Shown here: positions 7,830 to 15,047 of the stretch, piece after piece | How the letters are laid out: the number at the start of each line of letters is the position of its first letter | Position numbering within the stretch: position 1 is the stretch's first letter | NCBI RefSeq assembly: GCF_003034915.1 | Contig: NZ_PZJX01000030.1 | Coordinates: forward strand, 42,239-106,238 | DNA: 64,000 nt | DNA from: Mesorhizobium helmanticense | GTDB taxonomy: Bacteria; Pseudomonadota; Alphaproteobacteria; Rhizobiales; Rhizobiaceae | Reading direction: 5' to 3' | Program-made: the position numbers and the translations under genes | The notes under the pieces: generated by a model | The model's input: the letters and a program-made list of their open reading frames with translations, nothing else | What the model was told of the DNA's origin: nothing | Databases searched by the model: none

Positions 7830-8288
7830 CTAACGCCTCGGCGAGGGGGTTGGCCGGTCAGGGTTGGTTCCGTTGTCGCCGCCAACGCCGTGGCCAGACG
7901 GAAGGCCATTGCTTTTCTTGCCGGCGTTCGCGGGTTGGCTATTGCCCTTCTGAACAGCCGGCAAATTGCGATCGTTCGGGTCGATGACAGAGCCGGCGCC
8001 ATGCTGAACGGCCGGCAAGTTGCGATCGTTCGGATCGACGACGGACTTGCCGGCCGGAGCGAGGCTTTTCGCCAAAACGATGCCGTCGGCATGCACGCCG
8101 TTGAGTGCATAGACGCCGAGGCCATTACTGGTCAGCGAATTGCTGGTCAGCGAGTTGCTGGTCAGCGAATTCTGCTGCAGGCCGTTCAGCGACTTGCCGT
8201 TCATGCCCTCCGGACCTCCGGCGCTGGCCGGGGCCACGAGGCAGGCCATCGCCACGGCGGCGGCCATGTAAATCTTGAAGCGATACAT
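7830..8288 (-). CDS. Small secreted protein with NSLTS and DPNDRNLPAVQ repeats
   Basis: This 152-residue protein starts with a signal peptide (MYRFKIYMAAAVAMACLVAPASA). It has three tandem NSLTS-type pentapeptides, QNSLTSNSLTSNSLTSNG (about residues 39-56), encoded by three 15-bp repeats. Two copies of a 13-residue unit of the form V-x-DPNDRNLPAVQ follow (about residues 84-117). The C-terminus is Gly/Asn/Pro-rich. AAGGAAACTAAG precedes the ATG. I do not recognise a named family. The composition suggests an extracellular or periplasmic low-complexity protein. It is the first gene of a probable two-gene unit with the ADYC protein and is divergent from a CDF-like membrane protein gene. Confidence 0.7.
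   Translation of the reverse strand: MYRFKIYMAAAVAMACLVAPASAGGPEGMNGKSLNGLQQNSLTSNSLTSNSLTSNGLGVYALNGVHADGIVLAKSLAPAGKSVVDPNDRNLPAVQHGAGSVIDPNDRNLPAVQKGNSQPANAGKKSNGLPSGHGVGGDNGTNPDRPTPSPRR
7950..8042. repeat. Two 39-bp direct repeats inside the small secreted protein gene
   Basis: Bases 7950-7988 and 8004-8042 match at 35 of 39 positions and encode the two DPNDRNLPAVQ units. The four differences are all transitions. The 54-bp offset keeps the reading frame, so this looks like an in-frame internal duplication kept for its protein sequence. Confidence 0.85.
8128..8172. repeat. Three tandem 15-bp repeats coding for NSLTS pentapeptides
   Basis: The units CTGGTCAGCGAATTG (8128-8142), CTGGTCAGCGAGTTG (8143-8157) and CTGGTCAGCGAATTC (8158-8172) are nearly identical, in frame and contiguous. 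Such an array could expand or contract by slippage and give variants that differ by whole pentapeptides. Confidence 0.85.
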
Positions 8289-8377
8289 CTTAGTTTCCTT
8301 TTCGTTTTTCGCGGAGCCGTCCCGTCGGGTTCGCTCCATGGCGCGGCTTCTCCCTCCCGACTGTTTCGGACGAATGC

Positions 8378-8415
8378 CGAATTCCTCCGAATTGTTTCGA
8401 TTGTTGCGATCCGTC
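8378..8415. promoter_or_regulatory. Putative operator in the divergent promoter region (shared motif, copy 1)
   Basis: Within the 249-bp gap between the divergent small secreted protein and CDF-like genes, CGAATT at 8378, CGAATT at 8388 and CGATTG at 8398 repeat with an exact 10-bp period. The segment 8391-8415 (beginning ATTGTTTCGATTG) matches 20 of 25 bases of 12426-12450, which lies in front of the nearby response-regulator genes. Tandem half-sites on one helix face are typical for OmpR-type regulators. A palindrome CAAAGGaaaCCTTTG lies further on at 8452-8466. Confidence 0.45.
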
Positions 8416-8537
8416 CAGGCGCCGCGCCCGCTGCGCACCGGCGCGACGACACAAAGGAAACCTTTGAGCAGCAAGTCGGCAAATCCACGCAACATCCCTG
8501 CCGCATCGATGACGCCAGAACGAGGAGATTTCTGGCG

Positions 8538-9227
8538 ATGCAAGCTCTGCGAAAAACCAATGACGGATCGGATGGCGCGGCTGCCCGGACGGCTCGTCTG
8601 GCGGTGCTGGCGGGCACTCCCGGCCTGCTTCTGACGGCCTATGCGGCGGCAACGTCCACCTCCTTGACCATCCGCGCCGATCTCGCGCTGACGCTGATGG
8701 ACATGCTGGTTCTGGTCTCCGTCCTGCTTGTGACTGGCGGCGGCAGGAAACCGGGCATGAACAAGCGCCGGGCAGCCTTGGCCGAAACGTTCGTCAACGC
8801 GCTCGCCGCCGTCGGCATGTGCCTTTCCATGGCTGTCGTCGCGGGCGTCGCCATCCAGCGCATCGCCGTCGGCGGTGTCGAGCCCCACGGTCCCGGCGTC
8901 GTTCTCGCCCTGGGCCTGAACGTGGCCTACGCGCTGGTCAATTTCTGGATCCTGCGTCGCTGGAAGGCCCGCAACATCGCTGCCCCCTCCGCGCTGGCGC
9001 GCGCGCAGATCTGCCTGTTCTCGGACAAGTTCTCGTCGAACCTGCTGATCGCCGCCTCGCTTGCAACAGCCATGGTCTGGCATGGCGCCGTCATTGCCCG
9101 CTTCATCGATCCGGTCGCCGGACTGCTGATCGCGACGATGACAGCGCGCTGGACCATCCCCGTGGTGCGCGATGCCGTTCGAAGCCTGCGACGGCAGTTC
9201 CGCAGGGCGCGCAAACCGGTTGTGTGA
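8538..9227 (+). CDS. CDF-like (cation diffusion facilitator-like) membrane protein
   Basis: This 229-residue integral membrane protein has about six hydrophobic segments. The layout resembles the transmembrane domain of cation diffusion facilitators: ADLALTLMDMLVLVSVLL near residue 50 in the TM2 position, ICLFSDKFSSNLLIAAS near residue 155 in the TM5 position, and FIDPVAGLLIATMTARW near residue 195 in the TM6 position. The usual HxxxD/DxxxD zinc-site spacing is only partly kept and there is no cytoplasmic C-terminal domain, so metal transport is unproven. I chose the ATG at 8538 for the GAGGAG upstream; the open frame continues upstream through the divergent gene and is not used. It ends 88 bp before the convergent response-regulator gene. 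Confidence 0.6.
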   Translation: MQALRKTNDGSDGAAARTARLAVLAGTPGLLLTAYAAATSTSLTIRADLALTLMDMLVLVSVLLVTGGGRKPGMNKRRAALAETFVNALAAVGMCLSMAVVAGVAIQRIAVGGVEPHGPGVVLALGLNVAYALVNFWILRRWKARNIAAPSALARAQICLFSDKFSSNLLIAASLATAMVWHGAVIARFIDPVAGLLIATMTARWTIPVVRDAVRSLRRQFRRARKPVV

Positions 9228-9315
9228 GAACAAGGGACCGCCTTGATCCATCCCGGCCGTAGGCCAGTCGTCAAGCCGCTTCTCCCAGCGACCTCTTCTT
9301 CCGGCAGCCCCGTTT

Positions 9316-10032
9316 CTAGCGATGCCCGGCGGCGTCGTGAGCCGGCTCGTAAAAATAACCTTCGCCGCGCACCGTCACCAGCACCGCCGGAGCATCGGGT
9401 TCGGTTTCGAACTTCTTGCGCAGACGGGTGATGCGGATATCGATGCTTCGGTCGCCCGGCTCGAGATCCCTGTTGTGCGCGAGTCTGCAAAGCTGGTCGC
9501 GCGACAATATCTGCCGGGGATGGCGCGCGAACACGCATAGCAGGTCGAATTCCATGGATGTCAGTTGCACATCGGCGCCATCCGGATCGACCATCGTGCG
9601 GCCGGCCATATCGAGCACGCAGCGGCCGAAACGGACGCGGCTTGCCGGCGTCCGCTCTTCCTCGCCCAGACGCCGGATGACGCTCCTGACCCGCGCCAGC
9701 AATTCGCGCGGTTCGAACGGCTTTGCCATGTAGTCGTCCGCCCCGGCGGCGAGACCTTCAAGGCGATGCGGCAGGTCGCCGACAGCGGTCAGCATCAGGA
9801 TGCCGGCGGCGCGGCTCCGCCTAGCGATTTCGCGGGCGAGATCGTAGCCGCTTTCGCCGATGAGATTGACGTCGAGAATGACGAGGTCGGGGCCGAAGCG
9901 GTCAAGCTCGATATTCATGCTCGCGCCATCCGCAACGGCCCGAACGTCGAAGCCATGCATCGGCAGGTAGTCGCACAGCATCTCGCGCAAGGACGCTTCG
10001 TCGTCGACGATGAGCAGTTTCTGTCTTGTCAC
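9316..10032 (-). CDS. OmpR-family response regulator
   Basis: This 238-residue regulator has an N-terminal receiver domain with acidic pocket DDE (residues 10-12), phospho-acceptor Asp54 (VILDVNLIGESG) and Lys104 (YMAKPFEPRE). A C-terminal winged-helix DNA-binding domain follows, with the RSIDIRITRLRKKFE recognition region near residue 200 and the wing VRGEGYFYEP at the end. The ATG overlaps the hybrid kinase stop by 4 bp, so kinase and regulator are translationally coupled and form a cognate pair. It probably binds near the divergent promoter at 12315-12540, and possibly at the related motif at 8391. Confidence 0.92.
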   Translation of the reverse strand: MTRQKLLIVDDEASLREMLCDYLPMHGFDVRAVADGASMNIELDRFGPDLVILDVNLIGESGYDLAREIARRSRAAGILMLTAVGDLPHRLEGLAAGADDYMAKPFEPRELLARVRSVIRRLGEEERTPASRVRFGRCVLDMAGRTMVDPDGADVQLTSMEFDLLCVFARHPRQILSRDQLCRLAHNRDLEPGDRSIDIRITRLRKKFETEPDAPAVLVTVRGEGYFYEPAHDAAGHR

Positions 10033-12314
10033 GCTTCGGCCTCTTCCATTGCGCTGGTCTCCATCGCCCTCAGCCGCTCCGTCACCAGCCTACGAAAGGT
10101 TTGCGGATCGAGCGGCTTTTCGATCACCGGCGCCCCCGTCTCGCCGATGAAGCGGTCGATCTCGGGCGCCAGCGTGTCGCCGGTCACGAACAGCAATCGG
10201 CGGGTGAGCCCGGGGCGCAGTTCTTCCAGCGCGCGATAGAGCCCGGGGCCGTCGAGGCCGGGCATGCGTATGTCGCTGATCAGGAGGTCGATCCCATCCT
10301 CGCGCACGGCTTTGAGCGCGGCATTCGCGTCGTCGGCGATGGTGACGTCGTGACCGTCGCGGCGCAGCATCTCGGCGATCATCGAGGCAATGTCGGCATC
10401 GTCGTCGACCACCAGGATGCGCGCGGCCGCCGGCGCCTGCGGCATCCTTCCGGCGGTCTCGGGCACTGGAACCGTCTCGGCCTTGCCGCTCGGAAGCCGG
10501 ACCGTGAACCGCGCGCCGCCGCCCTCCGCCGTATCCAGTTCTATGCTGCCGTCATGGGCGCTCACGATGCCCTGGCAGACCGACAATCCGACCCCGGTGC
10601 CTTCGCCGGCCAGCTTCGTGGTGTAGAACGGCTCGAAGGCGCGCGCGCGGACCGCTTCCGTCATGCCTGGACCATTGTCGGCGACAAGGATCTCGACGAC
10701 ATCGTCTTCCCCGGTGGTGACGATGGTCAGCCGCCGCGGGTGCGGAACCTGCAGCAAGGCCTGCTGGGCATTCACCACCAGATTGGTGATCACCTGATGC
10801 AGCTGGTCCCTGTCGCCCCAGATGTTGGCAAGCGGCTCCTCCAGTTCGGTGCGGATTTCGACCCCTGCCGACCGCAAGCCGTAGGCGGCAAGCTCCAGCG
10901 AAGCGGTGACGACTTCATTGATGTCGACGGCGCCCCTGGTCGGCGGCTTCTTGCGCGCCATCGCCAGAAACGTCCGCACGATCCGCGAGCATCGCTCGGC
11001 CGCCGCGTGGATCTTGTCGGCGCGCCCCACGGTCGCGCTGTCCGTCGAGAATTCCTTCAGCATCGAACTGTAGCCGATGACGACGGAAAGCGGATTGTTG
11101 AGCTCATGCGCCACGCCGGCCAGCAGCGAGCCCAGCGCGGAGAGCTTTTCCGACTGGTATAATGTCTCGCGCTGGCGCGCGATCTCGGCCTCGGCCTCGC
11201 GCTGGCGGGTAATGTCGGTGACGGCAGCAAGCATGGCCGAACGGCCGCCTCGCGTGATGAGGCGCGCCGAAACCAGCGTATCGATTCTTGATCCCTGCAT
11301 GGTGGTCATGCCGGCCTCGAATGCGTCGACGATGCCGTCCTTCAGCAAAAGCCGCAGGAGATCGTCTCGCCTGGCGCGATCTTCCCAGGTCGATATTGCT
11401 TCCGCGCCGATCTGGCCGACCTCGACTCCCAGCGTTTTGCGCGCCGGTTCGTTGACGAACAGGATTTCGGGCCCTTCGATGGCCGAGATGATGATTGGCA
11501 GCGGGACGCCTTCGGCGATGGCGCGAAATTGCGCCTCCCTCTCTCCCGAAAGTTTCTCGGCCTCGAACCGCGCCTGCTCGGCCAGGACGCGGTCGGAAAT
11601 GTCGCGGCCGACCGACTGCACTTCGACAAGGCGCCCTTCACCGTCGAATATGCCATGGTCGTTCCAGGCGAGCCATCGGCGCGTGCCGTCGGGCATCGCA
11701 TTGAGAAGTTCCATGCCGGCATCAGGCGCTTCGGGAGTCAGGCGGCCAAGATGCTCGATAAACCGGCGCCGTTCGTCGGGCGGCAGCACGTCGAGTTCGC
11801 ACCATGATGGGTCCAGCAGCTCTTCGCGGGTCATCTTGCATGCCCGGCAATAGGCATCGTTGACGAAGCTCAAATAGCCGTCCGGCGACATGCGGACCAC
11901 GAATTCGGTCTGCAGTTCGACCACGCTGCGGTAACGCTGCTCGCTTTCCTCCAGCGCTTGTCGGGCACGACCTTGTTCGGCGGCATCGCTGCCGAGCGCG
12001 TGGAGGGTCGCCGTACGCCCGAATTCGCGCTGCAATATCCTGTGCACGGCGAAGAGGAAGACCAGCAGGCCGGCCAGGATGATCGCGTAGGGAAGAGGTG
12101 AAGCTTGCCCACTATGGAACTGATACAGGCCAAGGCCGGCGACAAGCAATATGAGAGGCAGGGCGGCCATCGCCAGCGCGTAACGCCGGGACAAGGACTG
12201 ATTCCAGGAGGTCGGCAAGGCGAGATCTCCCAACAGACGGATGCTCCGTCGCCACGGTTCTGTTCCCGTGCGGGTCAGTGGACTGGTCGGCCCTCGGCCT
12301 GTCAAGTCGGCCAT
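10029..12314 (-). CDS. Hybrid sensor histidine kinase with PAS domains and C-terminal receiver
   Basis: This protein of about 761 residues has two transmembrane segments near residues 45-95 with almost no periplasmic loop, and two PAS-type modules (about 115-245 and 255-370). The HisKA box LLAGVAHELNNPLS has its phospho-His near residue 403. The HATPase domain has NLVVNAQQAL, ADNGPGM (near 546) and GTGVGLSVCQGI. The C-terminal receiver has Asp near 681 in ISDIRMPGLDG. The architecture suggests cytoplasmic sensing by PAS and a phosphorelay through the attached receiver. I chose ATG 12314; an in-frame GTG at 12362 is possible. It is coupled to the OmpR regulator downstream and divergent from a second OmpR regulator. 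Confidence 0.9.
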   Translation of the reverse strand: MADLTGRGPTSPLTRTGTEPWRRSIRLLGDLALPTSWNQSLSRRYALAMAALPLILLVAGLGLYQFHSGQASPLPYAIILAGLLVFLFAVHRILQREFGRTATLHALGSDAAEQGRARQALEESEQRYRSVVELQTEFVVRMSPDGYLSFVNDAYCRACKMTREELLDPSWCELDVLPPDERRRFIEHLGRLTPEAPDAGMELLNAMPDGTRRWLAWNDHGIFDGEGRLVEVQSVGRDISDRVLAEQARFEAEKLSGEREAQFRAIAEGVPLPIIISAIEGPEILFVNEPARKTLGVEVGQIGAEAISTWEDRARRDDLLRLLLKDGIVDAFEAGMTTMQGSRIDTLVSARLITRGGRSAMLAAVTDITRQREAEAEIARQRETLYQSEKLSALGSLLAGVAHELNNPLSVVIGYSSMLKEFSTDSATVGRADKIHAAAERCSRIVRTFLAMARKKPPTRGAVDINEVVTASLELAAYGLRSAGVEIRTELEEPLANIWGDRDQLHQVITNLVVNAQQALLQVPHPRRLTIVTTGEDDVVEILVADNGPGMTEAVRARAFEPFYTTKLAGEGTGVGLSVCQGIVSAHDGSIELDTAEGGGARFTVRLPSGKAETVPVPETAGRMPQAPAAARILVVDDDADIASMIAEMLRRDGHDVTIADDANAALKAVREDGIDLLISDIRMPGLDGPGLYRALEELRPGLTRRLLFVTGDTLAPEIDRFIGETGAPVIEKPLDPQTFRRLVTERLRAMETSAMEEAEA

Positions 12315-12425
12315 TGCCAAGCGCTCTCGGCAATGCGTTGCCCGGCCGTTTGTTGGATACACAACGGCACGGACGTTTCACAACGATGTCGCCATGACGG
12401 CCCCAGACCGCTTTCCTCGACCTCC

Positions 12426-12450
12426 ATTGTTTCAATTGTGTCGAACCGAC
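12426..12450. promoter_or_regulatory. Putative operator between divergent two-component genes (shared motif, copy 2)
   Basis: This lies in the 226-bp gap between the kinase gene (minus) and the second response-regulator gene (plus). The segment starts ATTGTTTCAATTGTG and matches 20 of 25 bases of 8391-8415 in the same orientation. It contains TTGTTTCAA followed 9 bp later by TTGTGTCGA, a degenerate direct repeat, and a small palindrome ATTGtttCAAT at 12426-12436. A site for one of the two OmpR-type regulators is the simplest reading. Confidence 0.45.
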
Positions 12451-12540
12451 CCGAAATCGCAGGCACGAGGGCCGGCCCTGCGGTTGACCCGCGGCGAATG
12501 CCCTGTACTTTGGCGCCGTCGCTCGCCGCGGGGGAAACGC

Positions 12541-13242
12541 ATGGCCGACATCATTGTCGTGGACGACGAGACCGACGTGGCGTTCATGATCGCCGACTAT
12601 CTGCAGGCGAAAGGCTATCAGATACGTACAGCATCCGGCGGCGCCGAACTGCGCGAAGCCATCGCGGCGGCGAAAGCCGATCTTGTCGTTCTCGATCTCA
12701 ACATGCCGGGCGAGAACGGCTTCAGCCTGGCTCGCTGGCTGCGCGAGCATCACGACACCGGCATTCTGATGCTGACGGGTGCCGATTCGGTCTTCGACAA
12801 GGTGGCCGGCCTCGAAGTCGGCGCCGACGACTATCTCGCAAAACCCTTTGCTCCGGTCGAGTTGGAAGCGCGGATCGCCGCGGTGCTGCGCAGACGCAGG
12901 CCAAAGGCGGCTAACAATGGCAGCCTGCTGCCCACCGGGCATTTCGCCTTCGGAACTTATGTGTTCGATGCGGACGGGCGAGACCTCACCGATGCCGATG
13001 GGATGACAATATCGCTGACGCCGATGGAACTTGATCTGGTGGCGGCTTTCGCCACCCGGCCCGGTCAGGTCATCGGCCGCGACGAACTGCTCGACCTTGC
13101 GCCGCCAAGGGGCGACGAACCCTTTGACCGCAGCATCGACAGCCGCATCACCCGGCTGCGCCGCCGGCTCGAGAAAGATCCGGCCAAGCCGGAGCTGATC
13201 AAGACGATCCGCGGGGCGGGATATCTGCACCCGAGAGGGTGA
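12541..13242 (+). CDS. OmpR-family response regulator (divergent, no adjacent cognate kinase)
   Basis: This 233-residue regulator has a receiver domain (acidic pocket DDE 8-10, Asp52 in VVLDLNMPGENG, Lys101 in YLAKPFAPVE) and a C-terminal winged helix with RSIDSRITRLRRRLE near residue 200 and the wing IRGAGYLHPRG at the end. GGGGGAA lies just before the ATG at 12541, and the open frame upstream of it lacks receiver-like sequence. The protein is of the same subfamily as the regulator at 9316-10032. It is transcribed away from the kinase and could be a second output of that hybrid kinase, or be served by a kinase elsewhere. Confidence 0.92.
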   Translation: MADIIVVDDETDVAFMIADYLQAKGYQIRTASGGAELREAIAAAKADLVVLDLNMPGENGFSLARWLREHHDTGILMLTGADSVFDKVAGLEVGADDYLAKPFAPVELEARIAAVLRRRRPKAANNGSLLPTGHFAFGTYVFDADGRDLTDADGMTISLTPMELDLVAAFATRPGQVIGRDELLDLAPPRGDEPFDRSIDSRITRLRRRLEKDPAKPELIKTIRGAGYLHPRG

Positions 13243-13437
13243 CGGCATCCGCCGGCCGAGACCGGAAGGACGCCGAGGCCTCGTCCCATCAGCCGCATAG
13301 AAACAAGCGCCTCCTGTCACGCAAGTATCATGTTTGCGTCCTAGACCGCTCAATGGAAAGGCGCGGGCGGCATCATCGATGCGACGCCCTCCAGGGTTGC
13401 GCCCGCTCCGGCACGCGTCGTCACAAAAGGGATACCC

Positions 13438-14934
13438 ATGAAAAATCTGTACCGAACCGCTTCGCTCGGCGTCGCGCTGGCTTTGTTCTCCGCCCTCGCC
13501 CCAGCGCTCTTGACGCCGGCGCTCGCCGACGGCACCGCGTATGTCAACAAGGGGCTGGTCGGCGTCGGCCGCATTCCGGCCAGCCAGAAGGACAAGTTCG
13601 GCGAAACCTTCGGCTCCGGTTCCGGCATGTCGATCGACGTCAAGGGCTGGACGCATGACGCGACCGGCTACAAGGGTTCGCTCTGGCTGCTGCCGGATCG
13701 CGGCTATAACGTCGTCGGCACCACCGACTATCGGCCGCGCCTCAACACCATCACCATCGAGCTTGCGCCGGTAGCACCGGGCGCAGCGCCCGCCGCCGGA
13801 CAGGAACAGTCGGGCGTCAAGGCGACGCTCGCCGACACCATGCTTTTGACCGACGACAAGAATGCCGACACGACCGGCCTCGACCCGCTCAACGGTTCGC
13901 GCGCAGCAAGCGACGACATGCCGATGCTGCCGCAGGCCGGCAATGGCAAGCTGGCGCTCGACAACGAAGCGATCGCGCGGCTGCCCGACGGCACCATGTT
14001 CATCTCCGACGAATACGGCCCAAACATCTACCGTTTCTCGGCCGACGGCCATCTGATGTCGGCCACGCAGCCGCCGGCGGCGCTGGTGCCGATGCGCCAT
14101 GGCAAGCCGAACTTCGCCTCGGACAATCCGGGCCCCGGTGCCGCCGAACCCGATCCGAAGAATCCCGAGACCGGCCGCCAGAACAATCAGGGCCTCGAAG
14201 GCATGGGGCTGACGCCGGACGGCAAGTTCCTGATCGCAGTGCTGCAGTCGGCGCCAAGGCAGGATGGTGGCGATTCGCCGGCGACGCGCCAGGATACGCG
14301 CGCGCTGGTCTACGACGCCTCCGATCCCGCTCACCTGAAGCTGGCGCATGAATATGTCGTGCCGCTGCCGGTGTTCAAGGATGCCAAGGACAAGACCAAG
14401 GTTGCGGCGCAGAGCGAAATCGTCGCGCTGTCGGACAAGACCTTCCTGATGCTGGCGCGCGACAGCGGCAACGGCCAGGGCTTGAAGGGCGACGCCTCGC
14501 TCTATCGCAAGATCGACATCGTCGACCTCTCCGCCGCCACCGACATCGCCGGCGGCGCCTTCGACGCCGCCGACAAGCCGGTGGCGCCCAAGGGCGTGCT
14601 CGACCCGTCGGTGACGCCGGCCAAGCTGACGCCGTTCATCGACCTCAACGACAAGGCCGAGCTTGGCCGCTTCGGCCTGCACAATGGCAAGCCGAATGAC
14701 AAGGATAACCTCTCGGAGAAATGGGAAGCTATGTCGCTGGTCAGCGTGCTCGACCCGAAACTGCCCGACGACTATTTCCTGTTCGTCGCCAACGATAACG
14801 ACTTCATGACCCAGGACGGTTTCCAGGTCGGCGCGCCCTACAAGGCCGAGGACGGCGCCGATGTCGACACCATGTTCCTGGTCTATCAGGTCACGCTGCC
14901 CGGCCTTTCGGGAAACAGCCTCGCCGCGAACTAG
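13438..14934 (+). CDS. Secreted esterase-like activity of phytase family protein
   Basis: This 498-residue exported protein has a signal peptide (about residues 1-31, ending LTPALA-D). The mature part follows the 'esterase-like activity of phytase' beta-propeller pattern: GSGSGMSIDVKGW near residue 63, WLLPDRGYN near 85, LPDGTMFISDEYGPNIYRF near 188, NNQGLEGMGLTPDGKFL near 250 and KWEAMSLVSVLDP near 435. Family members are periplasmic or extracellular and are thought to hydrolyse phosphoesters, but most are untested. There is no cognate partner nearby. A strong hairpin at 14944-14965 follows the stop codon and likely ends the transcript. Confidence 0.85.
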   Translation: MKNLYRTASLGVALALFSALAPALLTPALADGTAYVNKGLVGVGRIPASQKDKFGETFGSGSGMSIDVKGWTHDATGYKGSLWLLPDRGYNVVGTTDYRPRLNTITIELAPVAPGAAPAAGQEQSGVKATLADTMLLTDDKNADTTGLDPLNGSRAASDDMPMLPQAGNGKLALDNEAIARLPDGTMFISDEYGPNIYRFSADGHLMSATQPPAALVPMRHGKPNFASDNPGPGAAEPDPKNPETGRQNNQGLEGMGLTPDGKFLIAVLQSAPRQDGGDSPATRQDTRALVYDASDPAHLKLAHEYVVPLPVFKDAKDKTKVAAQSEIVALSDKTFLMLARDSGNGQGLKGDASLYRKIDIVDLSAATDIAGGAFDAADKPVAPKGVLDPSVTPAKLTPFIDLNDKAELGRFGLHNGKPNDKDNLSEKWEAMSLVSVLDPKLPDDYFLFVANDNDFMTQDGFQVGAPYKAEDGADVDTMFLVYQVTLPGLSGNSLAAN

Positions 14935-14943
14935 CCCATTCGA

Positions 14944-14965
14944 CCGGGTGTCCCTTGGCACCCGG
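14944..14965 (+). terminator. Hairpin downstream of the phytase-like gene
   Basis: CCGGGTG (14944-14950) pairs with CACCCGG (14959-14965) across an 8-base loop, ten bases after the stop codon. No U-run follows, so it is a probable rather than a certain intrinsic terminator. Confidence 0.5.
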
Positions 14966-14985
14966 CCCGGAAAGGGGTGCATGGG

Positions 14986-15018
14986 AATCAGGCCTGCGAT
15001 ATCATCGCGGGCCTGATT
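14986..15018. promoter_or_regulatory. Large inverted repeat in the leader of the MATE gene
   Basis: AATCAGGCCTGCGAT (14986-15000) pairs with ATCGCGGGCCTGATT (15004-15018) around a 3-base loop; 14 of 15 positions pair. It ends 29 bp before the MATE start codon and is followed by a short TTTT (15029-15032). It could be an attenuator or terminator hairpin in the leader RNA, or an operator for a dimeric repressor of the pump. Confidence 0.5.
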
Positions 15019-15047
15019 CAGTTGAGCCTTTTGCCGAGCTGCCCGCC

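Noticed and set aside
8452..8466. Palindrome CAAAGGaaaCCTTTG in the divergent gap
   Set aside because: It is a real inverted repeat, but with one copy and no known regulator match I keep it only as a note under the shared-motif feature.
7890..8537. Upstream extension of the CDF-like gene frame
   Set aside because: It runs antisense through the small secreted protein gene and lacks a ribosome site; the ATG at 8538 has GAGGAG upstream.
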